A DNA stretch of 64,000 nucleotides, taken from contig NC_079202.1 of the NCBI RefSeq assembly GCF_026745355.1, positions 25,689,623-25,753,622 of the forward strand, given 5' to 3'. This stretch comes from Beta vulgaris subsp. vulgaris (lineage: Eukaryota > Streptophyta > Magnoliopsida > Caryophyllales > Amaranthaceae). Under the pieces are notes generated by a model. It ran no database searches, was not told the DNA's origin, and saw only the letters and a list, made by a program, of their open reading frames with translations. Shown piece by piece: positions 10,991 through 24,036 of this stretch; the stretch's first letter is position 1; every line of letters starts with the position of its first letter. The position numbers and the translations under genes were made by a program.

Positions 10991-12966
10991 GTGTATTACA
11001 CGTTTTTTTAATTAAAATGTTACGATAAATATATACATACATTATCTTCTCTTGCATTTGCGGTTTCTTGTATATACACTTAAAAAAAAATCTATAAATA
11101 ACAACAATAATAATAATATTATGAAGCAAAAATTCCGTCTTGCTTTATTAATAATGTAAAAAATATTTGCTACATTTAATTTACATACAAAATAAATTTA
11201 ACTAGTCAAAACATCAATTTATTCCAATAATTAATGTCTTAAAAATAAAATTTCTATAATCTAATGATATCTACTAAAATTAAAATTCTAACTTGAGCAA
11301 ATAATATGTACAATTGAAACTTCACCATTCTCTTCAATCTCCATCGTCTCGTATTTGATTGTTTAAATATTTCACCCACATATCTCTTAGCTCGTCAAAT
11401 AATACTAGTTCTGATTATATAAGTGCTAGGAATCCTAGAATAGTACTACAAAGTAATTATAAAGAATTATAATTAGAACTAGTGTATCTATATTTTATAA
11501 CTTTCATATATACAAACTCAGCAAGAAAAAATCAAAGCAAGAATAATCGAATTTCTAAAGTAATCAAAGTGCAGCTGTAGACATATGTTGTATATCTGAG
11601 ATCTGCTAAAAATCTTTAATTTGCCAATATAGTAGAATTTATTATAGGCATATTCTAGTATCTGAGATATGCTATATTACTATAAGTCTATAACATCACA
11701 TCATCACATGAGAGCTTCCATAGAGGCATATTATGGAAACTCGTCTATTAGATAGCTTAGAAATGCTACAAGAACATATAAGTAGATGAATCCCATAAGA
11801 AGAAAATCAAATGATCGATATTGGATACAGTAAGGGAAGTGCTTAATCAAATTTTCAATTATAAAACAAACCCACTAGCCCAGCCACACTTCCCACGTCG
11901 TCACCTAGCCCTGCCCTATCAGTCCACTCACCACATCCCCAACTAGCACCACCTAAAAAAGTACAAGACCCAAAGTGAGAAAAAAAAATGAGGGAGAGCG
12001 ACTGAGGTGAGAGAGAGAAAGATAGGAACACTCGCACAACCACCACCAACAATAAACACCAAAACTAGAAAGAGATAGACAGAGAATGAACAAGGCCATA
12101 TTTAAGCCCTTGGTGGTTGGATATTCATTTTGCCAATAAGTTTAGCTCCAATGAGGGGAGAAAGAGAGAGGAGGAAGTCAGGAGGGGAGTGGAGTCATTA
12201 CAAGTTATATAGTTGGTGAAACAAGGGAAGATTGGTACCTATCCATATAATAGTTACCAAATGTGGTTAATGTTGCAACTATTAGCACGTTGTAAAGGAA
12301 ACCGTTGGAAAATTTTGAAACTAAGGAAGTACTAATTTGTATCAACATCTCAATTGTTACTCACTGAAACCCCATGTAGGTAGCTATTTTTGTTGCACCT
12401 AAATAAATAGAGCAATCTGCAAAAAATTGTCTGCCCTTTTGAGCATCTGTGACAATCTTCTACCGGCATCCCTCAACTTCCCTAATTTTTTTCAGGATAT
12501 TGTAGAAAAAAACGGATACTGAGATCTTTTCTGGTGCTGGAGTGAAAGAGTCTCTAGACTTCAAGTGAGGAGAAGTCGTAGAACGTGGTTTGCCTTGAAC
12601 GAAACTAGGTCAATGCAAATGAAAATATGCAATCAAACACAAAAGTTGGAAAATTTTCTTACCTAATTAATCCACGTATAAACAATGCAATTCAAGGTGA
12701 TAGCAACAACACAAGCCACACCTAAAATGAACAATAAACACATAAAATAAGTTAGATCTTTAAATGATAAAATTGCATATATTATATATAGTCTCTAGGG
12801 AAAAACTCCAATTTGCATCAAAAACAAAGCTCCCTTTCAGTAAATTGATTACCAGACAAAAGTATCTTAATGAAACTGAAACACCATCCCAATCCTCTAA
12901 AATGTGGCTAAAGCTCTAATATTTGTGATGTAATTATATTACATCAACCATATACGACCATATAAT
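10991..12966. other. CACTA interior, left part; no gene
   Basis: AT-rich DNA with no protein similarity. A GA/CT-rich block at 11860-12200 resembles an untranslated leader, but its ORF (11855-12052, minus) is not recognisable. The Athila element begins at 12967. Confidence 0.5.
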
Positions 12967-14296
12967 TGGCGATGCCTAAGTCGTATCAGCTTTCGCGTAA
13001 ATTAAATCAATGTTGTCCTACACAAACGTAGTATAAGGTAGCAAGGTTCGAACCACATAGAAGTAGGGTTTGGTATGGTTAAACGCGTGCTATGGTAACA
13101 ATGGGGTTTTTTTTTTTATAGATTTCAACAAACAAAAGTATATCAAAGAAAGACTAAACAAACAGTGATTAAATAATAGACAAGTACTTGGCAATCAATC
13201 TTAACAACCAATCCAAACTTTGATCATAGAACAACTCAATACCGATAGTTACTTGAACGCCCCATTGTAAATCAAAAGATTCAATCTCCCCTAACTTAGT
13301 GGTAAGATTGAGCAAGTGCTCTAATCCATTCCTTAATGGTTCAATAACCTAGCCCAAGCGTTCTAGGTTCAATTAAACAATTAGATAATAACTAAGGAGA
13401 TGTCAATAGGGTAAACTAGCATTCACACAAGCGGTCAAACGCAAGTTTATATGATGATTCCTCTTATGCACAACTATCCAAAAGCATGCAATAATTGGGC
13501 ACAAAACTACAAACTCTAGATAATCTCAAAGCAGACAATTATCTAGATAGCAATGATTGTGAAAAGCCACAAGCTAAATGATCAAATTAACTCAAAGCAC
13601 AAAACAATCTAGCATGAAGACTATGAAGAATCATCAAACATTCAAGCAAACAAAAGGTAAAGGTTAAACTCACAAAGTGGATGAAAAGGTTTCTCCAATT
13701 GATAAACCAAGTTGCGAGATTAGTTCTCCATAATCCAACTAAAAGATTATAATTTTTATTTGAATTGTTCTTCTCCTAAAAAAAGATAAAAAGATGCTCT
13801 AAAACAAAAGTCGAATGGTTCCTTAAATAAGAAAACAGGGGAAAACGAAAAGTCGATTCCTCGTAACAGGGTCTCCGCGAACGCGGAGAATAGCATCGCA
13901 CCCGCGGAGGGGGTCCGCGCCCGCGGCGAGGTTGCGGAGAAGCTCTCGGCATTTTCTTCATTATATCGTCGCGTCCGCGGCGAAATCTCTCACGACCGTG
14001 ACTATCACCCGTATAGCTTCTCATCAAAATGGTTACAAATGACTTGATCTCACCAAAATGTTCAACAAGCACAAATCTCACTTCCTTGCTTCACGATCAT
14101 AACTCTTCAAAGAACTTCATCGACTTGCTAAATCCTCAAACTTGAACTTTCTCCAACACAAATGAACTCAAATGATTCCAAAGAGCAAATTACAACATAG
14201 TTGAGAAAAAGATCAATATCATTACAAAACTTGTGTCAAATCCCATGAGTAAGTAGTGAAAAAGTGTCAAGAATGCCATATAAACATGGCATATCA
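12967..14296 (-). repeat. Athila 3' LTR (1330 bp)
   Basis: On the plus strand it runs from TGGCGATGCC to GGCATATCA and matches 22733-24036 along its length. It holds a GC-rich block (about 13870-13990) with repeated CCGCG motifs that is some 26 bp longer than in the other LTR. Confidence 0.92.
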
Positions 14297-14310
14297 AATT
14301 CCCCATGCTT
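14297..14310 (-). other. Athila polypurine tract
   Basis: The minus strand reads AAGCATGGGGAATT immediately upstream of the 3' LTR, the expected place and form of the plus-strand primer in Athila elements. Confidence 0.7.
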
Positions 14311-15087
14311 AGACCTTTACTCGTCCTCGAGTAACATCCTAATCCCTTTCTAGCTCCAAGGTCTATCAAGAAAAGCATGGAGAAATTCACAGAGTATCCA
14401 AACCTAACACCATTACTCCAATCAAAAGCAAGTGAATGATGAATCACAACTAGCTAAAGTTTGGGCGGACGTAATCTCAACGCACCAAAACACTAGCCAT
14501 CTTATCACTCCACAATAAACAATGAGTCAACTTGGTGCTGAAATGCTCTCAGCACAGCCAAGCTAATTGCATAAAAGACCAAAGAGCAAAGGGGCTAACA
14601 TGTCCTAAAATCCCCGAAGCTCAACTCACACACTACTCCCTCAAAATAAAGCCTTGGTTTGGAATAACACCATCAAACCAAGAGCTTACCTCTTTAGAAA
14701 CACTAACGCCCCTTATAACTCTAAGATAAAGAAAGAGGATTTCTAACCTACCTCCAAACTATGACACCAACCTCGTTATATCACCAAATGAGTGACCTAC
14801 CCAAAACGGCGCTTCCACTCCCTTCTTATGACACCACTCCGGGAGAACAAATGCATCAAAGATCCGCTCATTTTGCCTAGGCACCTTTTCAGGTTTTCAC
14901 CTAGCCACTCATTTTTTTTCTTTTCTCTTATTTTTTTTAATACGAAATGAAAAACAAATTACATACTGCAAAATATTTACAACATAAATACAGTATCAAT
15001 AAACCCTTTCCCCCATGCTAAAAGGACACATTGTCCCCAATGTGTAAGAAAATATAAAGAACAAGCAAGAGGGAGAAGTAAACCTCT
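14311..15087 (-). other. Athila 3' non-coding region
   Basis: About 780 bp between the env-like remnant and the polypurine tract. No supported coding sequence; the short ORFs here (14190-14447 minus, 14532-14729 plus) look like chance frames. Athila elements usually have long non-coding sequence at this place. Confidence 0.6.
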
Positions 15088-16335
15088 AGGCATCACCACG
15101 ACGTGCCTCACCGCCACCAGAGGCACTGGAGCTGGATGCTCCACCAGGAAATTCGCCAAAAGGAATATAGCTACCACCATATTGCTACTGAAGGAAAGCA
15201 TCCAAATGTCTCATGTAACCCATAGTAGCATTACCTTGGAGTACAAGAGCACTCAATTGCTCCTCGGTAGATGAAAGTCCACTTCCTTCTCCATGCTCCA
15301 ACTCTAAATCAAAATCCGCATCACTTTCATCATCCTCATCCATCTCATCCAAGATACCACCCCCAACCTCTGGCCTAATAAAGAAATCAGCCACACTGGG
15401 GCCAAAAAGAAAATCTCCCTAGGAAGGAAAATGAAACCATCACCACAACTTATCTGGAAAGGAGGACCATGAGAACTCTTCAACATGTTCATCTTTAACA
15501 AGGTTCGGGCATTAAACAATAGAAATTTGTCAGACACCAGATCACAAGCATTATTAGGAGCATAACCCAAACGTGTAATCAATTGTGTAATCATACCTCC
15601 CATGCTAAGGTGACCACCCAACTTGGTGAGCACATCAACGCAAGACTTAAGCCATAAGTCAGCCCAATCCGGAATACCCACACTACCCGGAAGCAAGGCA
15701 CGAAGATAGCTCATCTCTACTTGGTTCAACTTCCCTGTCTCACCCTTGCAAAAGATAGTCATGCCAAGAAACTACGCAGCCATGCGTAGGGCAGGGTGAC
15801 GGATACTACTAATCTTCTCACCGCCACTGCTAAGAGGTAATCCTGCAATGCGATACCAAAAGGTACCAACATCCTCAGATGGAACACCCATGGGTACAAA
15901 AGGGTTGTCGTTTGCTGGAGCCACCCAACCAAAAGCCTCACGAACTTAGCCCAAAGAAATATCATGAACTCGATCATGCATCCTAAAACGAATGCGGGTG
16001 TCTACCCTATGCTTCACCAAGGTGAGAGTGGACAGAAATTCATAAACACACCTCTTATAAGTGAGAGGCACATAATCAAGCATACCTAACAGTCCGGCTC
16101 TATCTTACATCTCCCGAAATCCATCTAACAATCCCAACTGAGCCAAGAAGTTAGTATCAATAAACTTAGTACACTGGACAACTCGTTTTGATTTACTAAT
16201 ATTTCTCCAAGTAACCTTTTACTCCCGGTTCAGTCCATTCAAACCCATGGTGTCAACAATAACTTCTCTGGCAACAGGTTCCTCGTGAGCCTCGGGCTCA
16301 TTGGAACTTTGGGAACGGCCACGCTTCCTCACCAT
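15088..16335 (-). pseudogene. ATHILA ORF-1 / env-like pseudogene
   Basis: An ATG at 16335 opens a basic N terminus (MVRKRGRSQSS) that meets a stop after about 38 codons. Fragments in changing frames continue: the motif LLPGSVGIPDWADLW at about 15680, GGMITQLITRLGYAPN at about 15590, then an acidic stretch near 15320 and a Gly/Ser-rich tail ending at about 15088. This order fits the plant ATHILA ORF-1 family, found downstream of pol in Athila elements and proposed, not proven, to be env-like. Several stops and frameshifts show that it is not functional. No clear transmembrane segment can be assigned. Confidence 0.65.
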
Positions 16336-17335
16336 TGTTATAACAATCACACTCTCACAAGGGCAAACTCAAGTAATTCAAACGCAACTCCACCCTCAAC
16401 TCTCAAAGTAAACTCCCAAAAATTCACTCCAAACTCATAAATTCAATCCTCAACAATGTCTACACAATGGCAAACAAGTCCCAAACACAACAATCCACCA
16501 CAATCTCAATAATCAATCAACCACAACTAAAAACTAAGGCAACTTCCAAAAAGAGAGTGAAAAATTGAATTTTACCTTATGGAAGAATCAAAAGAGTGGT
16601 TGACCAATTACCCAAGTGAGAACAACACCCCAAGAATACTCCGTGCTCCTTTAATTGGCTAAGAACTCCAAGAATCAAAAACCCCCAAATTTTAGGGATT
16701 TTAATGGATTTTGTAAAAAAAAATGAAAAGTGGGGATTTTTGATGATGAATGAGTGAGTAAGTGATTTGGGAGAGTGAGAATAAAGGATTTAATGAGTGA
16801 AAGAGAGGAATTAGAGTGAAGGAATTGAAGGGAGATGAAATGGGGATGAGTTTTTGTGTGTATAGAGAGAGAAGGGGTCGAAAAGAATGGGAGCAAGAAG
16901 GAAGAGAAAGGGGGAAATTAATATACCTGCCGGAAATACGCGGGTCCGCGCCCGCGGAGTTAAGGACCGCACCCGCGGAATGGCTCCGCGATCGCGGGTA
17001 GGTCGCAGACCTGCTCTCGGTGTTTTTTTGTTGCATTTTGTATCGCGTCCGCGGGTCTTTGTATCGTGCCCGGGGAAGGCTGCCGCGGTGGTGGCTCACA
17101 CGCGGAGAGGCTCTCTGCAAAAACTCCAATACTTTGAATTTCAAGAGGAGTGGTGATGAAATTCACTCCTTCCTACTCTCTTCTTAGTGCCCAAAAGTAC
17201 ACCTATAAAAGAAAAAACACACAAAAACAAAACAAACAAATTATCTAAAAATAAAATATACACAAATCACGGGTTGCCTACCGATAAGCGCTTTGTTTAA
17301 AGTCGAAAGCTCGACATCATGCAATCACAAAATTC
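16336..17335 (-). other. Athila spacer between pol and the env-like region
   Basis: About 1 kb without supported coding sequence. The part at 16920-17110 is GC-rich with repeated CCGCGG/CGCGTCCGCGG motifs, and its order of motifs copies that of the GC-rich block inside the LTRs (13870-13990 and 23640-23755). It may be the leader or promoter of the downstream ORF. Confidence 0.6.
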
Positions 17336-18601
17336 CTACTCATAGCGAGGATCATAGAGTTCCACGAACTCTACATCCTCCACTTTCTCAAACTCAAAAT
17401 AAGGCTTAAGCCTTTGGCCATTCACTTTGAAAACACTATCCGTACTCAAACTACGGATATCAATTGCACCATGAGGGTATACTTTCACAACAACAAAAGG
17501 ACCATCCCATCGGGATCGAAGCTTATCCGAAAATAATCTCAAGCGGGATTGGTAGAGAAGTACCTTGTCACCCACCTTAAACTCTTTCCGCATAATCATT
17601 TTATCGTGCCAAACTTTTGTCTTCTCCTTGTAGATGGTTGCATTCTCATATGACTCCCGGCGGGTTTCCTTCAACTCTTGCAACTGAAGCTTCCTATGGT
17701 CTCCGGCTCCATCAAAGCGCATATTCAGCTGCTTAATTGTCCAATAAGCTCTATGCTCTAACTCCATGGGCAAATGACAAGCCTTACCGAAAACCATTCG
17801 ATATGGAGACATGCCAATAGGGGTCTTGTAGGCAGTCCGATAAGCCCACAATGCATCATCAAGACGGGAACTCCAATCCTTGCGGTTGGGGTTCACGGTC
17901 TTTTCCAAAATAGACTTAACTTCCCTATTAGACACCTTTGCTTGATCATTTATTTGAGGATGGTAGGGTGTGGAAACCTTGTGAGTAAGTCCATAATTCC
18001 TCATCAAAGCCTCAATGGTCCGGTTGCAAAAATGAGTTCCTTGATCACTAATCATAACACGGAGCGCACCAAACCGGGAGAAAATTTGAGACTTCACAAA
18101 ACCTGCCACAACTTTAGCATCGTTAGTCTTGGTGGCCTTCGCTTCCACCCACTTGGAAACGTAGTCCATCGCAAGGAGAATGTAAAGATTGCCACCCGAG
18201 TTGGGAAATGGGCCCATGAAATCAATGCCCCACACATCGAAGATTTCACAATAAAAAAGAGAATTTTGGGGCATTTCATTCCGTTGGGAGATATTCCCAA
18301 CTCTTTGGCACTTGTCACAAACCTTACAAAAAGCATAGGCATCAAGAAAAAGACTTGGCCAAAAGAATCCACAATCAAGTACCTTTCGTGCCGTTCTCTT
18401 GGCTCCAAAATGCCCACCACATGCATGAGAATGACAAAATGCAAGAATAGAAGCTACCTCACTTTCCGGAATGCATCTTCGGACATTTTGATCGGAACAA
18501 TGTTTCCAAAGGTATGGATCATCCCAAACATAGTACCTTGCATCACTCCGTAGTTTATCCTTTTGCACCTTAGTAAATCTGGGAGGAAACTCATGAGACA
18601 C
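17336..18601 (-). pseudogene. Athila integrase domain ORF, catalytic Glu lost
   Basis: A 421-codon open stretch. In order: the zinc-binding HHCC region ([13 protein letters not shown] ... CKVCDKC, residues 53-97), the catalytic core with Asp in WGIDFMG (about 125) and Asp in SDQGTHF (about 185), and a C-terminal GPY/F-type module ending in the [15 protein letters not shown] motif (about 370). The third catalytic residue is absent: where the family has QAEVSNR this copy has QAKVSNR (GAG to AAG, about 17940). The same stretch has another G-to-A type change (NGQ to NDQ). The methionine at 18601 is internal; a frameshift near 18600 separates it from the RNase H frame. Confidence 0.9.
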
Positions 18602-21366
18602 AAGAAAATCACAATGTTAGCAAACCAAGGGCGGACATCACGGATAGAAAACAAGGTCTCATCCGGGAACTCTCCAAGAATAGCCTGTTGAGAGTGGGGT
18701 TTGTCCTCATCGTGGACAAAACGACTCAAATGATCACCCATAAGATTTTCAACTCCTTTCTTGTCTTTAACCTCCACCTTAAACTCACTAAGAAGCAAAA
18801 CCCACCGAATGGGGCGAGGTTTGGCTTCCTTCTTTGCCATCAAGTATCTAATAGCTGCATGGTCAGTGTACACAATGACCTTTGTCCTAAGCAAGTAGGA
18901 TCGAAACTTTTCAATTGCAAAAACAACAGCTAACATTTCTTTCTCAGTGGTGGTATAGTTTCTTTGAGCCTCATTCAATGTTATAGATGCATAATGTATT
19001 ACATGAGACGCTCTACCACTCTTTTGACCCAAAACATCCCCCACGGCATAATTACTTGCATCACACATGATCTCAAAGGGGAGAGACCAAATGGGGCCTG
19101 AATGACGGGGGCCGAAGTAAGCTTCTCTTTCAAAGAGTCAAAGGCCCTCTTACAAGCATCATCAAACACAAAATCAACATCCTTTTGCAACAACTTGCAC
19201 AAGGGAGAGGACACCTTAGAAAAATATTTTATAAACCTCCGGTAAAAACCGGCATGACCAAGAAAGGACCTGACTTCACGGACACTAGTGGGGTAGGGAA
19301 GGGATTGAATCACATCTATCTTTGCTTTATCCACCTCTATCCCTCTAGATGAAACAACATGACCCAACATTATGCCTTACTCAACCATGAAATGGCATTT
19401 TTCAAAATTTAGCACAAGATAAGACTCAATACAACGCTTCAAGACAAGGGACAAATGGTACAAGCATTGATCAAAAGAGTCACCGTGAACGGTGAAATCA
19501 TCCATGAAAGCCTCAAGAAACTTCCCCACAAAGTCAGAGAAAATGCTTACCATACACCCTTGAAAGGTGGCGGGGGCATTACAAAGTCCAAAAGGCATGC
19601 GCCGATACGCAAAGATGCCAAAGGGACATGTAAATGTTATCTTTTCCTGGTCCTCGGGAGCAATGGGCACTTGAAATAGCCTGAGTATCCATCAAGGAAA
19701 CAATAGAAAGCCCTTCTCAATTAAAGAGAGGGGGAAATGATATTTTCTAGTTACCAAGTTCGAACGGCGATAATCAATACATACCCTCCACCCGGTTTGA
19801 GTTCGGGTGGCCACCATCTCGCCTTTTGCATTAAGAACCACTGTGACACCACCTTTCTTTGGCACCACTTGCGTGGGACTTACCCATTTACTATCGGAGA
19901 TGGGGTAAATGATACCCATTTGGCACAACTTGATTACCTCCTTCTTTACCACTTCCATCATGGGTGGGTTCAAACGCCTTTGAGGCTGCCTCACCGCCTT
20001 TAGCTTCATCCTCCAACAAGATCCTATGCATGCATGTGGATGGACTAATGCCACGAATGTCCGCAATAGACCACCCAATCGCCATCAAATGCTCCTTGAG
20101 CACCTCCACCAATTTGCTCTCTTGCTCTAAGGTCAACTTAATGGAAATGATCACTGGCAAAGTCTCTTTCTCACCTAGGAAGACATACTTCAAATGCTCC
20201 GGGAGAGTCTTAAGCTCAACTTCGGGGGCCTGCACAACAGAAGGAACCGATCTTGTGCTAGGCATGGTAAGCGGCATAGGCTTATAGTTTGAGGGATTCA
20301 AAGGGAGTTTGGAAAGCTCATTCAATTCAACAACAACTTCAAGCACCTTATTTGGCAAACAAAACTCCAAAGAATCATCAATCAAACTAAAGTACAAAAC
20401 ACTTTGCAAATCATCATCACGTAAGACATCAAACACACTTTGAACACATGGCTTAATCACGTCAATGGAACAGAGAGAATGATCCTCAATATTAGGATAT
20501 CTCATGGCATCATACATATTGAACTCAATGATTTGACCATCAAACTGCATGGTCAAGGAATCGGTGTCACAATCAATCTTAGTCTTAGCCGTTTTCAAGA
20601 ACGGCCTCCCTAAAATAATAGGGGATGAATGCTTATCATGCTCCATGTCAATCACGTAAAAATCAGCGGGGAAAGTCAACCTATCAACTACCACAAGAAC
20701 ATCTTCAACTACACCTCTAGGAATGGAAGTTGATCTATCCACAAGTTGGATAACAACATTGGTAGGAAACAAATCACCAAGTTTCAACGACTCATACAAA
20801 GAATAAGGAAGCACATTGATGGAGGCTCCTAAATCTAACATGGCCCTATCAATCTTAGTGTCACCAAGAGTTATAGGAATAGTGAACATGCCCGGATCAT
20901 CACATTTCTTTGGCATTCTCTTTTGGAAAACAGCGGACACATGTTCACTAACCTTAATCATTTGTTTCCCCTTAAAACTACTTTTCCTCTTGTTTGAACA
21001 CATCTCCTTCAACCACTTAGCATATAAAGGCACAGTCTTAATCAATTGCAACAAAGGAATATTCACATTACATAGGCTAGATGTTTCATAAATATCCTTA
21101 GAAAAATCAACCTTACGATTGTCCTTAAGTGCATCGGGGAAAGGGGGTGTCGGTTTGTAATCCGGGAAAGATTTTACCTCTTGGTGAGAGCTAGGACTCA
21201 CCACTTTTTCAGCCTGTTTGGATACAGTAAGAACCTCCACCTCCTCATCTTCTACTCTTGTCTTCTCTTCCACAACCTTATCCTTACCGGGCGCATGATC
21301 AACAAGCTCCTTGCCATATCAAGCCGATTCATGACACTAGACATTTGGCCCACTTGTGTCTCCAAG
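18602..21366 (-). pseudogene. Athila protease - reverse transcriptase - RNase H pseudogene
   Basis: Protease is seen as AMLDLGASINVLP (about 20815-20855; DLGAS in place of the classic DSGAS). Reverse transcriptase follows in pieces: CIDYRRSN near 19760, YRRMPFGLCNAPATFQ near 19590 and the catalytic FMDDF near 19500. Then the tether SRGIEVDKAKI and RNase H with CDASNYAVG (about 19065), [16 protein letters not shown] and TDHAAIRYL. Frameshifts occur near 20005, 19690, 19375, 19080 and 18600, and about 20 residues between YHFPL and PIAPEDQ are missing. No polyprotein can be made from it. The frame pieces extend slightly past 18602 to 18454. Confidence 0.88.
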
Positions 21367-21386
21367 TTGTAAATGCTTGACTTGGT

Positions 21387-22646
21387 CTATTGCTGAAATT
21401 GCATCAAATTGGACTGCATGGCAGTCACATTTTTAGTCCATGATGTGATCATGTCCTCGGTAGACATTGAGTTAGAGATAGAGGATTGCCCTTGAGGTTG
21501 ATATGGTTGCTTGAACGGAGGAGGGCGATTTCCTTGTTGGAAATTTTGATTCCCTTGAAAGTTATGATTCCCTTGCTTGTAACTGAAAGTCGGATGATCT
21601 TTCCAACCGGGATTGTATGAATTGGAAAAAGGATCATACTTTCTCTGTCCTTGATAGCCCACAACATTCACCTCTTGAGTGTCTTCTTGAAAGGTTGGGC
21701 AAGCATTGGTAGGATGACCGGTTATGGAGCAAATTCCACAAGCTTTCACTTGTTGAGGATTGTTACCCACCATGAACTGCCGGAACATATTCTTAAGGTC
21801 GGACACCTCCGACTCCAAAGATGATTCAGAACTTGCAGCTTTAACACCCCGGGTGGCATTCCTCTTAGAATAAGTGTGTGAACTCTCAGCAAACTCACTT
21901 ATGAGATCCATGGCTTGCAGTGGGGTCTTGTTATCAATGTTACGCCCACAAGCAGCATTCCCCGTCCTTCGCTCAACCAGAAGAAGCCCACCAACTAAGT
22001 ATAACACAACATCCTTCTCGGCAAAACCATGGTAGGGACAACAAGCAACGAGCCTCTTAAACCTCTCTAAGTAGTCATATAGGATCTCATCATATCCTTG
22101 CTCAATGTTGCTAATTACCCTCTTAAGCTCATTCAACTTGCTTGAAGGAAAGAACTTCTCCAAGAAAGCTTGCTTCATCCCCCTCCATGTGTTGATATTG
22201 TTGGGGCTCAAATGATAGAACCAATCATTAGCCTTATCCTTCAATGAGAAAGGAAAGGCTCGTAGTTTGATTTGGTCCTCCGTAACACCCCTTCGCTGCA
22301 TACTAGTACAAACAACATGGAATTTTGCAAGATGTTTGATTGGATCCTCCCCATTTAAACCATGGAAGCTTGGCAGTAACTGAACAAGACCCGACTTTAA
22401 CTCAAAAGTAACATTCTCCCCAAACTCCGAGTATCGGATGGCCAATGGTGCCTGGTCCAGATTAGGAGCGAAAAGGTCCCTCAATGTCGGATCAATCCTT
22501 GGCGACATCTCTTCTTCCTCAAGACCAATGTGATAAGGCAACTCACGGAAGTCATCCCGAATTTCCTTCCTCAACCAATAGAGTGTCCTTTCGATCTCCG
22601 AATCAAAAAACAAAGCTCCTCGATTAGTAGAACGGGTGTGAACCAT
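21387..22646 (-). pseudogene. Athila gag
   Basis: A 419-codon frame beginning MVHTRSTNRG, ending at a stop after LMQFQQ where family members continue into TKSSIYNLETQVGQMS; that sequence follows here in frame after the stop. The retrotransposon gag domain spans about residues 60-210 (FPFSLKDKANDWFYHL, then WRGMKQAFLEKFFP). A CX2CX4HX4C zinc knuckle (CGICSITGHPTNAC) lies near residue 300. A glutamine-rich tail follows. Gag would form the particle and bind the RNA. The start fits, lying about 65 bases from the primer site. The nonsense codon and a frameshift before 21273 separate it from pol. Confidence 0.88.
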
Positions 22647-22710
22647 ATGAAAGGTTCACACACCAAAATTAAAAACAAACACACAAATAAACAACCCAAA
22701 CACCTTGCCC

Positions 22711-22728
22711 TCCCCGGCAACGGCGCCA
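22711..22728 (-). other. Athila primer-binding site (tRNA-Asp type)
   Basis: The minus strand reads TGGCGCCGTTGCCGGGGA, the standard Athila primer site, complementary to the 3' end of tRNA-Asp. It lies 4 bases from the 5' LTR. Confidence 0.85.
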
Positions 22729-22732
22729 AATT

Positions 22733-24036
22733 TGGCGATGCCTAAGTCGTATCAACTTTCGCGCAAATTAAATCAATGTTATCCTACACAAACGTAGTAT
22801 AAGGTAGCAAGGTTCGATCCACAGAGAAGTAGGGTTTGGTATGGTTAAACGCGTGCTATGGTAACAATGGGGGTTTTTTTTATAGATTTCACGAAACAAA
22901 AGTATATTAAAGAAAGAATAAACAAACGGTGATCAAATAATAGACAAGTACTTGGCAATCAATCTTAACAACCAATTCAAACTTTGATCATAGAGCAACT
23001 CAGTACCTATAGTTACTTGAACGCTCCATTGTGAATCAAAAGATTCAATCTCCCCTAACTTAGTGGTAAGATTAAGCAAGCGCTCTAATCCAATCCTTAA
23101 TGGTTCAATAACCTAGCCCAAGCGTTCTAGGTTCAATTAAATAATTAGATAACAACTAAGGAGATGTCAATAGGGTAAACTAGCATTCACACAAGCGGTC
23201 AAACACAAGTTTATATGATGATTCCTCTTATGCACAACTATCCAAAAGCATGCGATAATTGGGCACAAAACTATAAACTCTAGATAATCTCAAAGCAGAC
23301 AGTTATCTAGATAGCAATGATTGTGAAAAGCCACAAGTTAAATGATCAGATTAACTCAAAGCACAAAACAATCTAGTATGAAGACTATGAAGAATCATCA
23401 AACATTCAAGCAAACAAAAGGTAAAGGTTAAACTCACAAAGTGGATGAGAAGGTTGCTCCAATTGATAAACCGAGTTGCGAGATTAGTTCTCCATAATCC
23501 AACTAAAAGATTACAATTTTTATTTGAATTGTTCTTCTCCTAAAAAAATATAAAAAGATGCTCTAAAACAAAAGTTGAATGGTTCCTTAAATAAAAAAAC
23601 AGGGGAAAACGAAAAGTCGATTCCTCGTAACAAGGTCTCTGCGAACGCGGAGGATAGCAACGCGCCCGCAGCGAGGTCGAGGAGAAGCTCTCGGCATTTT
23701 CTTCATTATCTCATCGCGTCCGCGGCGAAATCTCTCGCGACCGCGATAATCACCCGTACAACTTCATCAAAATGGTTACAAATGACTTGATCTCACCAAA
23801 ATGTTCAACAAGCACAAATCTCACTTCCTTGCTTACGATCATAATCTTCAAAGAACTTCATCGACTTGCTAAATCCTCAAACTTGAACTTTCTCCAACAC
23901 AAATGAACTAAATGATTCCAAAGAGCAAATTACAACATAGTTGAGAAAAAGATCAATATCATTACAAAACTTTTGTCAAATCCCATGAGTCAGTAGTGAA
24001 AAAGTGTCAAGAATGCCATATAAACATGGCATATCA
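22733..24036 (-). repeat. Athila 5' LTR (1304 bp)
   Basis: Matches 12967-14296 with scattered substitutions and a deletion of some 26 bp in the GC-rich block (23640-23755). Outer flank ATAAC. Confidence 0.92.

Larger units (their letters stand above)
12967..24036 (-). mobile_element. Athila-lineage Ty3/gypsy retrotransposon, 11.07 kb
   Basis: A structurally complete but decayed minus-strand element: 5' LTR (22733-24036), tRNA-Asp-type primer site, gag, protease, reverse transcriptase, RNase H, integrase, an ATHILA ORF-1/env-like remnant, polypurine tract and 3' LTR (12967-14296). Gag motifs, the FMDDF reverse transcriptase box and the DLGAS protease box place it in the Athila branch. Flanks are ATAAT (12962-12966) and ATAAC (24037-24041), a 5-bp target duplication with one change. 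The first 140 or so bases of the two LTRs differ at five positions, so the insertion is not recent. Stops, frameshifts and a lost catalytic residue make it non-autonomous. Confidence 0.92.

Noticed and set aside
17774..18553. 259-codon plus-strand ORF
   Set aside because: It is the antisense shadow of the Athila integrase.
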